From: Iris pallida | Lineage: Eukaryota > Streptophyta > Magnoliopsida > Asparagales > Iridaceae | Reading direction: 5' to 3' | DNA length: 64,000 nt | NCBI GenBank assembly: GCA_029216955.1 | Contig: JANAVB010044017.1 | Location: 756,498-820,497 of the forward strand | Shown: piece by piece, positions 49,676 to 61,261 of the stretch | Layout: each line of letters opens with the position of its first letter | How positions within the stretch are numbered: the stretch's first letter is position 1 | Notes under the pieces: generated by a model | The model's input: the letters and a program-made list of their open reading frames with translations, nothing else | Databases searched by the model: none | Told to the model about the DNA's origin: nothing | Program-made: the position numbers and the translations under genes

Positions 49676-52450
49676 TGTAAAACCCCTAAATTTTTACTAC
49701 TATTTTTTTATAAATATGGTATTGATTTTTTTGTACTTCGTATTTGTACGTCGCGTATGAGTTTACGTTTCGTAAATTTCTCGTTAAGTGCGAAGTACAT
49801 ATTTTTATAAAATATTTTAATTATATAGATGTAGAAAATATTTCAAAATAATAGACAATAAATATTTTATATTGCTTGAAGTTGTAAATGCGTCGCGCCG
49901 AGGATTGTCAAACTTTATTTTTATTTTTTTAAAAGGCCATTTTATTTTATGGTACAAGTATAACTAGTAATTTAGAAAAACTGTGTTTTATATAAGTATT
50001 ATTTTTGCATGCGAGTGTATATATATTTATATTTTCAAAATTAATTATTATCATTAATATATTATTTATTAAAAATATATTAAATATGGGTTGATTTAAT
50101 ATGTAATTAATTATGGTGATTTAAGTTGAAAAAAATTTATTATTAAGTTATTTAAATACAGTTTAAATTAGAGGTAGAACCTATCTACATTGGATTATAT
50201 TTGATTGAGTTACTTTTAAATCAATTTGAATTAAATAGTGAAAAATCTAAGGGGAATTAAAACTCTTCTTAGTCCTTATCTAGATAAGACTTTTGTAAAC
50301 CCGCTGATTTTTCAAAATACATATTTGTGGAATTTTTAGATTTTTAAATAACTACTTATTGACTTATTATATAATTTGTATTATTTTACATATATTTAGT
50401 ATAGTGCTCATTAGTGAATTTAGTGTAAAAATATATAAAGCTATTTTTCTAGTACATTAAGGATCTAAACTATATTATACAAAAAAAATTCTCAAAATTT
50501 TAGGATTTATTTCATAAATTTTATTACTTTTTACATGTTACTTATATTGTACACTATTTACATAATATATAATAAATATCAATTTAGTATTAAATATTTC
50601 AGCTTGTATAAATGAGATTAGATGAAGATTGTTTAAATAAATATTAATTCTATTTATTATCTATAGTAATTTTAAATAATGTTATAGATAATTTAGATAA
50701 ATATGAACTATATTTTAAGTTAATCATAATCATAAGTCTAATAGGAAAGCATCCCTATCTATATCCTATCCTAACAAAGCAAACTCAAATTTATTTAAAT
50801 CAAATCCTATCTAATTTAGGAGACAAATCTGAAGTAAATACCTATATAAACCCAATACACCCCCTTCTATCAGCCATAATTCCAAATTATTTTTAGTCCA
50901 ATAGAAACTATAAAATTTGTCATTAGAATTTAGCTCCGCTTTTTAGCAGCAAGAGCAACTTAGAATGAAGATATCTCCTAGCTCTGAACTCCGTTTCGCC
51001 TCCAGTTTTTTTTAAAGAAGCGTATCGAGGTAAGCTTTCCAGAAACAAATTTCAATAGATAAAATTCATTCAGTAGATTTCTGCAAAAACTGTTTGAGTA
51101 TCTAGTGTCCCAAAAATAAACGTGTTTCAGTATTTTTTACGATTTCGGAAGATTTCGGAAACGAAAATGCGATCCGTTTAGTTTTTTGAAAAGCTGATAC
51201 AAAAACCTATGCCATATCCTAATTTTAGAATTTATTAAATAAACCTAATAGGTACAGTATTAATTATAATTAGATAATAGACTATTTTCAGCATCCTGAG
51301 ATGTTTGTTTGGACCTTAGTTCCTCGGCAGCCGTTGTTCCACCTACTTTCCTGTCTGATCTTCGCCACCACAGTGCTCAGGACCCAGACAAGTATACCTT
51401 GCTAATTAACTGTCAAATTATTTATTTCTTGTATTATTTATTTGTTTTATATTGTTAGTTTTCTTTGTTATAAACTGTGCGACCAAGCCATACTTGGGTA
51501 CAAGCGACTTTATCAGTCGTTTCCTTTGCTTTATTATTTTTGTTGTATGTCAACTTAGATGTAGTGGAATATCCTCCTATCGTGGGATATTCTTATATCT
51601 CTATTGGCCATGACACACACACTACACGGTTGGAGACATATTGCTAGGGGCACGACTTGTGGACTGGCCATCTCTAAAGTTGTGTGACGGATAGATGATC
51701 GTAACTGCTAAGACTAGGGTTTTAGAGACTCAAGCAGTTACAAAACTGGAAGAGCCATGGACATGACTTGAACAGTGTAGGAAATATTGGGGGAGGACAG
51801 TTGCTAGTGCGTATGGGAATCCAAACAGGTAAACCACAGTCTCCGGATGGAACTTTGGCGATTTATTTGCAGATGCCCTCTGATGTTTTGGATGTTACGG
51901 ACGGATACAGATGACTGGATGCCAGTTACGTACACATAGCCTAAAATTCTACCTATGCGCATGAAAGTTGTCCTCTAAATTGCACATTAGGCAGTTAGAA
52001 TCTCATTTGCATATTTGTGTCTAGGATAGTCTTTTATATATTATTTTATTATTCTGACAGTCCATATTAGCTTGTTCTTTCTGTATCTTGCTACGTCCGT
52101 CTGAGGACCTGGTTATTCCCCAGGTGTGTGCTTTCATGATTCACTATAGGTGTTCTAGCCAAGGCCGTGATTCTCTCCATTCCTTCGAAGACGATTGCAC
52201 TTGGTTCGTCTTGCCATTTTATTGATCGATTCTTGTACATTTCTTTTATTGAGATAGTTGGTAGTGGACTTTATCTCCGTCCAACGATTGTACCATAAAT
52301 ATTCAAGTTGATTTTATATTATTATTTTTTTCATTGTGGATGAGATTTAGTTTGTTGTGGTTTACTGCATTTTACAGCTTACGTATATTTATTATACGGC
52401 TGGCATGTCTACGTTCCTAGTCCTACGTATATTGGGACTGGGGCGTTACA
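49676..52450 (+). repeat. 5' LTR of element C
   Basis: 2775 bp, very AT-rich in its first 1.6 kb; the distal part includes the conserved blocks shared with the old LTR at 30-33 kb. A TATA-like 'CCTATATAAACCC' occurs near 50852 and, in the other LTR, near 56290, a plausible promoter. Confidence 0.92.
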
Positions 52451-55125
52451 TATTTTTATGGTTGCCCATGCAGGTCAAGTTTATCACTTCGATTACGTTA
52501 TTGTACCGATGTGAGCCTGCATATAGGATTAGAGTCTAGAATCTCATCCATCTACTTGACATCCTTTCTTGACTTCAAATTCTGAACTCTCGTTCAACCT
52601 CCTTGATTTGCATCTTGCTTGACTCCTTCTATCGTAAATTCTTAGTTTCGTGCTTAGTGACTACTAGGAAGATGACTACACTAGTATATGCTCATAGGTT
52701 AAACACATGGCTAGAAGGATTACATTGACAATTAGTATGCATTGAGGTCTTATTTGTGTATAAAAGCATTTATATTTCCTAAAAGTATGATCTTAAGAGT
52801 TAGTAAATTCTAAGTTCGGTAGTAGAGATGGATTTTATCTTGATACTACTAAAGGATTGATAAATTGAGAAAACAAAATGTTGATTTTTGTGAAATAGTT
52901 ACGATTTATTTGAGTATGAAATCGATATAAGAAATAGCTTAAGATTTTTAAATTTAGTGGTACGATTTACAAGTTTATTTTTGAAGGATGATAGTAAAAA
53001 TTTTGGTTTAAAATATTTTGGAAGATATGAAATCGAGTTTGAGGGGAAATTTCAAATTTGAAATTGTGTCCTATGATTAATGATTTATAAATCTATTTAG
53101 ATTTTGAGTTAAAAGTTGTGATTATGGATATCAAAAATTTTGGTAAAAAAAAAATTATGGTTCATGAAATCTTGAGTTTAAAGGTTGGATTGATAATATA
53201 ATTGTGATAAGGGATACTTCGAGATTGATTTAAGGAAATTAAGTTTTTAAGTCGACGGCTTAGAAAGGATACAAATTATGGTAGATTATTTTTGAGAATA
53301 TTATTGAGAAAACTTTTTGAGGGATTCGAACTAATAGATTTAGATATTGTACGGAGAGGCAACCAAGATGGATAGTAATTGCCATAACACTCATGACCAT
53401 GATAGTAGTGTATACTAAAAAGTAGTTAGTCATCTACCAAACTATTTGACTGTATCTCAATATTGACTCATTCGACTGCCCCTCGTGACCTACTAACCGT
53501 TGCAATTTGAGAAATGATTTAATCGTTCTTTGACTATATCCACCTAGGAGACTATCTTCTCTCTGAAAACTGTGTCCCTAAATTATTTTACTAGATTCCT
53601 TAATTAATTTTATTTCATGCTTCAACTTGATCTTCTTTAATGTTTGTGCATTAATTGTCACTTCATGGACTCCCACTTTCTATTTTAGATTTTTTTGTGT
53701 CCTTTAACGTGACTTTGATATTTGGAGTATAATACTAGTTGTTACCTTCCAACAAATTTCATTTGTAAGACCTAGACGAGCTCACCTTCATGTAGGTATA
53801 TCATGTCCCACTCAAACACGTCCCTTGGTACTCTATTTTTATGATATGACTTTCGGGTCATAAAGACTAGACTATAACCTTTACCATGATACCGATATAT
53901 TTTTCGACCAAGGATAGGGACTCAACCTCGACTCAATTCTTTCGATCCGATATGTGATTTTGTTCTACTTAATTCCTTAAATGCTTAACTTTGTGCTTTA
54001 TCTTGATTGCTTGACCCATTGTCCTATCACACTACTATTTTAACTCTTGTAAGTTGGGTAGAATACCTCATGACCTAACAAACCTTTATCCTTGTGACTG
54101 ATATTGATAAGTTTACTTAGACTATAGAATTCAAAGGACCCTAACTTATCTAGTCAACCAAACCATAGATAAGAAAACACTAGGACGACTGCATAAGCCC
54201 AAACTTCGGGCAAGACTTAGATTTTAATGGATCTTCGACTATTCCTTTATTAGTATTCCTTACTTATATTTTGACTATCTTATGATGCTAATTTAGCCTT
54301 AGTTTTGTAAGCTTATTCTTTTATCAAGCTTGTTCATGACATACGTGTTATTGGGGACGCCCACTAATACATTGTCTAATCAGAACCGGTACATGATAGT
54401 CTGATCAACCTAGTGTACTTTGGTTCGCTTTTTATATATTGTTCGACATGGATGGAGACATAGTTAAACTTGGCCTCTAGAATTCCATCCGTGACTGCCT
54501 TGGCAATTCTTTTGAAAATTTTCAATCGTCTTTGAACCACTTATTCGTATTCGATAATATCTTCTTCGAACTCTTTATTATTTTCCTCTTTCGCCTATAT
54601 TAGAAAGACAAACACTCATACTTGATAATCCCATAGTTTTCTACCATCTATTGCCAAGATAGTTAACCACTGACCAACCAATGTGACTATATCCCCGTCT
54701 TGAGTTACCTTTTTCCTCTACCGTAGATTCATTATCATAACCTTCTAATCGTTCTTGAAACTTGAAAATGATTCAAATCATTTCCTTAACCATACCTTAA
54801 ACCTAGATGACTATATTCGCTCAAGAAATCATCTCTCATAAATGTCTAAATTATTCTCTTTGACCTACTCAATTCCTTTCTATTCTCTAATTCGTGTTAT
54901 CAAAATTTTATTACCTTAACTAGCGATCCTTCTTCAATTCCATAACCATGATGTATTTTCGCAGATATCAAAATCACGATCTTCCAATGCATGTTTGTGT
55001 CGAACGTCGTTTCTTCGTCTCATCCAAAAATTTAATCATATTTCGGTATTGATGAACTCTTCCTATCTTCCCTACCCTAGCTATTCCTAAATTTCGTGGA
55101 CGAAATTTTTTTAAGTTGGGTAGGA
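52451..55125 (+). other. Internal region of element C, with primer site and polypurine tract
   Basis: A primer site TGGTTGCCCATGCAGG lies at 52459-52474, 8 nt after the LTR, one base off the element B site. The polypurine tract, TTTAAGTTGGGTAGGA, abuts the right LTR and is preceded by the palindrome-like AATTTCGTGGACGAAATT (55089-55106). The 2.6 kb between them shows no gag or pol similarity on either strand, only AT-rich and stop-rich sequence. Confidence 0.8.
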
Positions 55126-57900
55126 TGTAAAACTCCTAAATTTCTACTACGATTTTTTTATAAATATGGTATTAATTTTTTTGTACTTCGTTTTTGTACG
55201 TCGCGTACGAGTTTACGTTTCGTAAATTTCTCGTTAAGTGCGAAGTACATATTTTTATAGAACATTTTAATTATATAGATGTAGAAAATATTTCAAAATA
55301 ATAGATGATAAATATTTTATATTGCTTGAAGTTGTAAATGCGTCGCGCCGAGGATTGTCAAACTTTATTTTTATTTTTTTTAAAAAGGCCATTTTATTTT
55401 ATGGTACAAATATAACTAGTAATTTAGAAAAACTGTGTTTTATATAGGTATTATTTTTGCATACGAGTGCATATATATTTGTATTTTTGAAATTAATTAT
55501 TATCATTAATATATTATTTGTAAAAAATATATTAAATATGGGTTGATTTAATATGTAATTAATTATGGTGATTTTAGTTGAAAAAAATTTATTATTAAGT
55601 TATTTAAATACAGTTAAATTAGAGGTAGAACCTATCTACATTGGATTATATTTGATTGAGTTACTTTTAAATCAATTTGAATGAAATAGTGAAAAATCTA
55701 AGGGGAATTAAAACTCTTCTTAGTCCTTATCTAGATAAGACTTTTGTAAACCCGCTGATTTTTCAAAATAAATATTTGTGGATTTTTTGGATTTTTAAAT
55801 AACTATTTATTGACTTATTATATAATTTGTATTATTTTACATATATTTAGTATAGTGCTCATTAGTGAATTTAGTATAAAAATATATAAAGCTATTTTTC
55901 TAGTACATTAAGGATCTAAACTATATTATACAAAAAAAAATTCTCAAAATTTTAGGATTTATTTCATAAATTTTATTATTTTTTACATGTTACTTATATT
56001 GTACACTATTTACATAATATATAATAAATATCAATTTAGTATTAAATATTTCAGCTTGTATAAATGAGATTAGATGAAGATAGTTTAAATAAATATTAAT
56101 TCTATTTATTATCTATAGTAATTTTAAATAATGTTAAAGATAATTTAGATAAATATGAACTATATTTTAAGTTAATCATAATCCTATGTCTAATAGGAAA
56201 GCATCCCTATCTATATCCTATCCTAACAAAACAAACTAAAATTTATTTAAATCAAATTCTATCTAATTTAGGAGACAAATCTGAAGTAAATACCTATATA
56301 AACCCAATACACCCCCTTCTATCAGCCATAATTTGAAATTATTTTTAGTCCAATAGAAACTATAAAATTCGTCATTAGAATACAGCCCTGCTTTTTAGCA
56401 GCAAGAGCAACTTAGAATGAAGATTTCTCCTAGCTCCGAACTCGGTTTCGTCTCCAGTTTTTTTTAAAAGAAGCGTATTGAGATAAGATTTCCAAAAACA
56501 TATTTTAATAGATAAAATTCGTTCTGTAGATTTCTGCAAAACTGTTTGAGTATGTAGTGTCCCAAAAATAAACGTGTTTCAGTATTTTTACGATTTCGGA
56601 AGATTTCGGAAATGAAAATACGATCCGTTTAGTTTTTCGGAAAGCTGATACAAAAACCTATGCCATATCCTAATTCTAGAATTTATTAAATAAACCTAAT
56701 AGGTACAGTATTAATTATAATTAGATAATAGACTATTTTCAGCATCCGGAGATGTTTGTTTGGACCTTAGTTTCTCGGCAGCCGTTATTCCACCTACTTT
56801 CCTGTCTGATCTTCGCCACCATAGTGCTCAGGACCCAGAAAAGTATACCTTGCTAATTAACTGTCAAATTATTTATTTTTTATATTATTTATTTTGTTTC
56901 ATATTGTTAGTTTTCTTTGTTATAAACTGTGCGTCCAAGCCATACTTGGGTGCAAGCGACTTTATCAGTCGTTTTCTTTGCTTTATTATTTTTGTTGCTT
57001 GTCGACTTAGATGTAGTGGACTACCCTCCTATTATGGGATATTCTTATATCTCTGTTGGCCAAGACACACATACTACACGGTTGGAGATATGTTGCTAGG
57101 GGCATGACTTATGGACTGGCCATCTCTAAAGTCGTGTGACGGATAGATAATCGTAACTGGTATGACTAGGGTTTTAGAGACTCAAGCAGTTACAAAACTG
57201 GACGAGCCATGGACATGACTTGAACAGTATAGGAAATATTGGGGAGGACAGTCACTAGTGCGTATGGGAATCCAAACAGGTAAACCACTGTCTCCGGATG
57301 AAACTGTGGCAATTTATTTGCAGATGCCCTCTGACGTTTTGGACGTTACGGACGGATACAGATGACTGGATGCCAGTTACGTACACATAGCCTAAAATTC
57401 TATCCATGCGCATGAAAGTTGTCTTCTAAATTGTACATTAGGCGGTTAGAATCTCCTTTGCATATTTGTGTCTAGGATAGTCTTTTATATATTATTTTAT
57501 TATTCTTACAGTTCATATTAGCTTGTTCTTCCTGTATCTTGCTACGTCCGTCTGAGGACCTGGTTATTCCCTAGGTGTGTGCTTTCATGATTCACTGTAG
57601 GTGTTCTAGCCAAGGCCGTGATTCTCTCCATTCCTTCAAAGACGATTGCACTTGGATCGTTTTGCCATTTTATTGATCGATTCTTGTAAATTTTTTCATT
57701 GAGATAGTTGGTAGTGGACTTTATCTCCGCCCAACGATTGTACCATAAATATTCAAGTTGATTTCATATTATTATTCTTTTTATTGTATATGAGATTTAG
57801 TTTGTTGTGGTTTACTGCATTTTACAGCTTACGTATATTTATTATACGGCTGGCATGTCTACGTTTCTAGTCCTACGTATATTGGGATTGGGGCGTTACA
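55126..57900 (+). repeat. 3' LTR of element C
   Basis: 2775 bp, same length as the left LTR although individual 1-2 base gaps differ; ends GGGGCGTTACA, followed by the CTGCT duplication. Confidence 0.92.
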
Positions 57901-58120
57901 CTGCTTGAGTCTTCTCATGCTGCAATGCTACAACAATGGCTTCGAGATCAGCAATTTTCATATCCTTTTCAATGAATTCAACATTCAACGATTCAACTTT
58001 ATTTGAAGCTCCATTTTCTCATTAACGAGCCTTTTATTTGTTTTTCTGAGTTGTTCAGTTATTTGTACTGAAATAAAACAAACAACAATGAAATGTATGA
58101 TGTCAATCAATATGATGTGA

Positions 58121-58432
58121 CCTTAACACGGAGAATGTCCATTCTCCGTGACCTTAACACGGAGAATGTCCATTCTTGGTCGTTCTATTGCATTCTAACG
58201 CGAAGAATGGCCGTTCTCCTACATTCTAAAATGGGGAATGGTCATTTTCCGTCTTATTAACACGAAAAATGGCCATTCTCCTTCCATTTAACACAGAGAA
58301 TGTCCATTCTTTGTGATATTATCATGGAGAATGGCTATTCTTCGTGGTAATAAAACGGAGAATGAATATTCTCCATTATTTTGACACGGAGAATTGTCGT
58401 TCTTCTGTATTCTAACACGGAGAATTACAAAT
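58121..58432. repeat. Palindrome array 5, intronic
   Basis: About 10 units in the intron between the coiled-coil exon (donor near 58460) and the exon ending at 57906 of Ulp1-like gene 1. Intact examples include GGAGAATGTCCATTCTCC. Confidence 0.88.
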
Positions 58433-59980
58433 CAGAACTTCGAAAAAGCGAAAATTTTACCTTGTGCCTGTAGCTCTTTAACCTTTTCGCTAAGCTTTTC
58501 ATTCTCAGCAATATTATCAGATTTCTCTCTTCACAAGGAGTCCAATTCCTGCGCCAACATCTCCACCGAGGTGTTCCTTTGAATTTGTTGGGCTCTTTGT
58601 TCCTCTATCTCTTTAAGCCTCTTATGGAGATTCTCGTTCTCAGCAAGAATCTTAGATTTCTCTCTTCGTAACTCCTCCAATTCATGTACCGAGCCCTCAA
58701 TCACAATGTTGACTGGACGTTGTTGGACTTTTTGTGCCTCTAGCTCTCTAAGCTTTTCATTGAGTTTTTCATTCTCAGCAAGAACCTAAGATTTCTCTCT
58801 TCTCAACTCCTCTAATTCCTGTACCGACCCTTCCATCACGGTATTTATTTCAAGTTGTTAGGGTCTCTCTTTTTCAGCATCCGCATCCCCACCAGTTTGG
58901 TGGTGTCCCTCTCCCTCAAATACATCTTCTTCTCGTATTTCTACATCCTCTTCTAGGTGGCCTTCCTCTTTCCTGACAGCTATAACCAAATCTTTGAATA
59001 TCTTTTTCGATCTAAATTTAATATGATATTGGAATTTGAGGAAGATCGAGATTTCGTACCCACTATATGTGTAAAATCTCGGGTATTCACGTATTGGTGC
59101 AGACTTTCTTTCCACAAGCGTACTATATTCCGCAAAACAATAGAGGAAGTATATTGTGCAACTTTCCATTTTAGACTATGCATCGGAGTAATCCCCCCTT
59201 AGTTTTACTTGTAGTCCTCTTGATGCTCTCCATGACATACTCCAAGATTAACATTGGCCAGCATATTCTGTTGATAACTTCTATGTTGTCTACCAAGGCC
59301 AAGAATCTATACGACAAACTTGAACCGCTAGACTTTGTGAAGAATACTGTTTGGCACAAGTGGAATATTATTAGCTTGGCCAAATCATCTAAATTAACAA
59401 TGTTATCTCCGCCACAAAGTCGTTGTAACAATTCAAAGAACTTCTCTCTCACTTCCTTATTCGTGACTTCTGAGTGTTTGCCCTTAGAATTAGCTAGCAA
59501 TCTTGTGAACTGATCTCTACACAGGCTCAACAATGCTGGTGGTGTGGGCTGCTGTTGTTTTTTCATTATCAATCTTCTGTAATTAGCATTATCCTCACTA
59601 TTATCCTTCAGCGGTAGACCAAAAATGGCTGCCATATCGCCCACACTCGGCGCTATTTTAACAGTAGTGCTTAATTAAAAGTATCCGATACTAGATTTGT
59701 CTTCCACATACGTTCCTATCAAATTCTTAAGACCTTCTGAAACCTTGGCCAATTCTTGAGTGCAAACTTTGTTTTTGTAGAATACCTCGACAAAATTGTA
59801 GAAACCGGTATTCTTCAAAGAATCAATAACTGGCTCGGGCAAATGGCCGCCATCTTCTTTGATATCATCTATAAGAGTTTGCATCGTCTTGAAAGAAGAG
59901 CAAAAAACTCTTGAATCTTTATTTCTGACAGTTTTTTTCCTACAAAAAAGACAAAAAATTAGGTTTCTGTCAACTATTTT

Positions 59981-60425
59981 CCGTCAATCTAATACGGAGA
60001 ATGGTCATTCCCCATGACTTTAACACGGATAATGGTCATTCTCCGTGATATTTGTACGGAGAGTGACCATTCTCCAACATTTTAATACGGAGCTGGTCAT
60101 TCTCCGTGATATTTGCACGGAGAATGACCATTATCCTATATTTTAACACGGAGATGGCAATTCTCCGTAGTTTTAACACGAAGAATGGCAGTTGCCCTCC
60201 ATTTTAACACGGGAATGGCCATTATCCGTCAAGTCAACACGGAGAATGGAATTAATCCTTCAATTTAACAAGAAGAATGGTCATTTTCCATGATATTAAC
60301 ACAAAGAATGACCATTTTTCGTCAATATAACACGGAGAATGGCCATTCTCCTGCATTTTAACACGGAGAATGACTATACCCCTCCATTGTATTAAGATAG
60401 AGAATGACTATTCTCCTCCGTTGTC
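59981..60425. repeat. Palindrome array 6, intronic, largest
   Basis: About 14 units in the first intron of Ulp1-like gene 1 (donor near 60448, acceptor near 59940). Spacers are of the ATTTTAACAC, GATATTTGCAC and CAATATAACAC types. Confidence 0.88.
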
Positions 60426-60628
60426 TTAATAGAATCATGAACATAACTTATAGTTATACCTTCTTTTTGCCCTTCTTTTGCCCTTCTTTTTGCCCTCCTT
60501 CTTGATTACTAGCCTCTGGCGCATGTGCAACCTTCTTAAATCTCTTCACAATAGCTCTCTTCTTGTATATATACATCTTCTCCCTCTTCTATAATTGGTG
60601 TTCCATTTGGTGCTGATGTTTGTGACAT

Positions 60629-61261
60629 GGTGTGAAGATTGCGAATGGAGAGTCACTGACGAGTTTTTGAAATAGGATTTGAAGATTTTGGAGGATAAAA
60701 CCTAAGTACTAAAAGGAGCATCGTATGGAAGAAGAGGAAGAATAAAAAAAATTTTGGTTTTGAAGAGTAGCTTTCGTGAGTGTTTTAAAAAAATTATAAG
60801 GGCAATAAGGTCATGCCGCACCCTTTTATATATTTTTAGCTAATTCTGGGCACGCAATAAAATGTTATTTTGAGGTAGGTTTTTTCATAAAACTTTTGCG
60901 GTTTTTGGGCATTTTATAAATTTCCTCTTATCAATAACTTGAGAATTTTTCTCGATACATGCTTAGGCAGAAATCACTTTAGCATGAAGAGAGGGTATAT
61001 CCATAGGGTCAGAGACATAAATCACTTTAGAACGAAGAGAGGGTATACCCATAGGGTCAGAGGCACAGGTTAAGATATTTTAGGATTATATGGCAACAAG
61101 ATTATGAAACAAATGAACATTTTGATATCAGTTTTATCCCACATTTTAAGAACATTATAACTCAACAAAACAAATGAACATAATACATTAGATAAAAGAA
61201 GAAGAAAAAATTTATCGTCTTCCATATTCAATCATTTTAGTTTGGACTCCTTTCTGCTTAA
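60629..61261. other. Spacer between the two Ulp1-like genes
   Basis: Probably holds the promoter of gene 1; no TATA box is certain. A 33-bp block (AATCACTTTAG(C/A)A(T/C)GAAGAGAG...CCATAGGGTCAGAG) is tandemly duplicated at 60970-61065. No coding sequence recognised. Confidence 0.55.

Larger units (their letters stand above)
49676..57900 (+). mobile_element. Element C: non-coding gypsy-type LTR retrotransposon
   Basis: An 8225-bp element with equal-length LTRs of 2775 bp (49676-52450, 55126-57900), ends TGTAAAAC...GCGTTACA, and the perfect duplication CTGCT (49671-49675, 57901-57905). The internal 2675 bp has no frame of useful length, so it is a large non-autonomous derivative. A tRNA-Ile-like primer site and a gypsy polypurine tract fix plus orientation. 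It lies inside an exon of Ulp1-like gene 1. LTRs differ by a few percent by eye. The 60- and 115-residue frames at 52357 and 56760 are LTR sequence. Confidence 0.92.
48278..60628 (-). pseudogene. Ulp1-like (C48) protease gene 1, multi-exon, interrupted
   Basis: Read from 60628: a basic first exon (MSQTSAPNGTP..., then lysine-rich, donor near 60448); an intron holding array 6; and a plant Ulp1-family N-terminal region (59884-58860) with SRVFCSSFKTMQTLID, MGDMAAIFGLPL, LDDLAKLIIFHLCQ and ERKSAPIREYPRF. A coiled coil with three repeats (58860-58450) follows, then an intron holding array 5 and an exon (about 58024-57906) cut by element C. It resumes at 49670-49365 (KMAELKRKGIIL, LWMDADEEPKKLYIDIVF), continues about 49100-48970 (IQLSAIDIQDILNNEDMEAG), and ends with the protease domain (48813-48278). 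Protease residues: His in KHYTLL (48668-48670), Asn for the usual Asp in HYNSL (48617-48619), Cys in APNCLLYMAYYM (48434-48436). It has several stops and frame changes. Intact relatives would cleave SUMO-like conjugates; this one is unlikely to. Confidence 0.75.

Noticed and set aside
52451..55125. Hidden gag-pol in element C
   Set aside because: I looked for zinc-knuckle, DSG, FLDD and integrase motifs in all frames and saw none; only a profile search could still find decayed traces.
34966..60425. Heat-shock element arrays (GAA/TTC modules)
   Set aside because: Within each unit GAA and TTC are 6 bp apart, not the 2-bp gap of a heat-shock element, and inter-unit spacing is too long.
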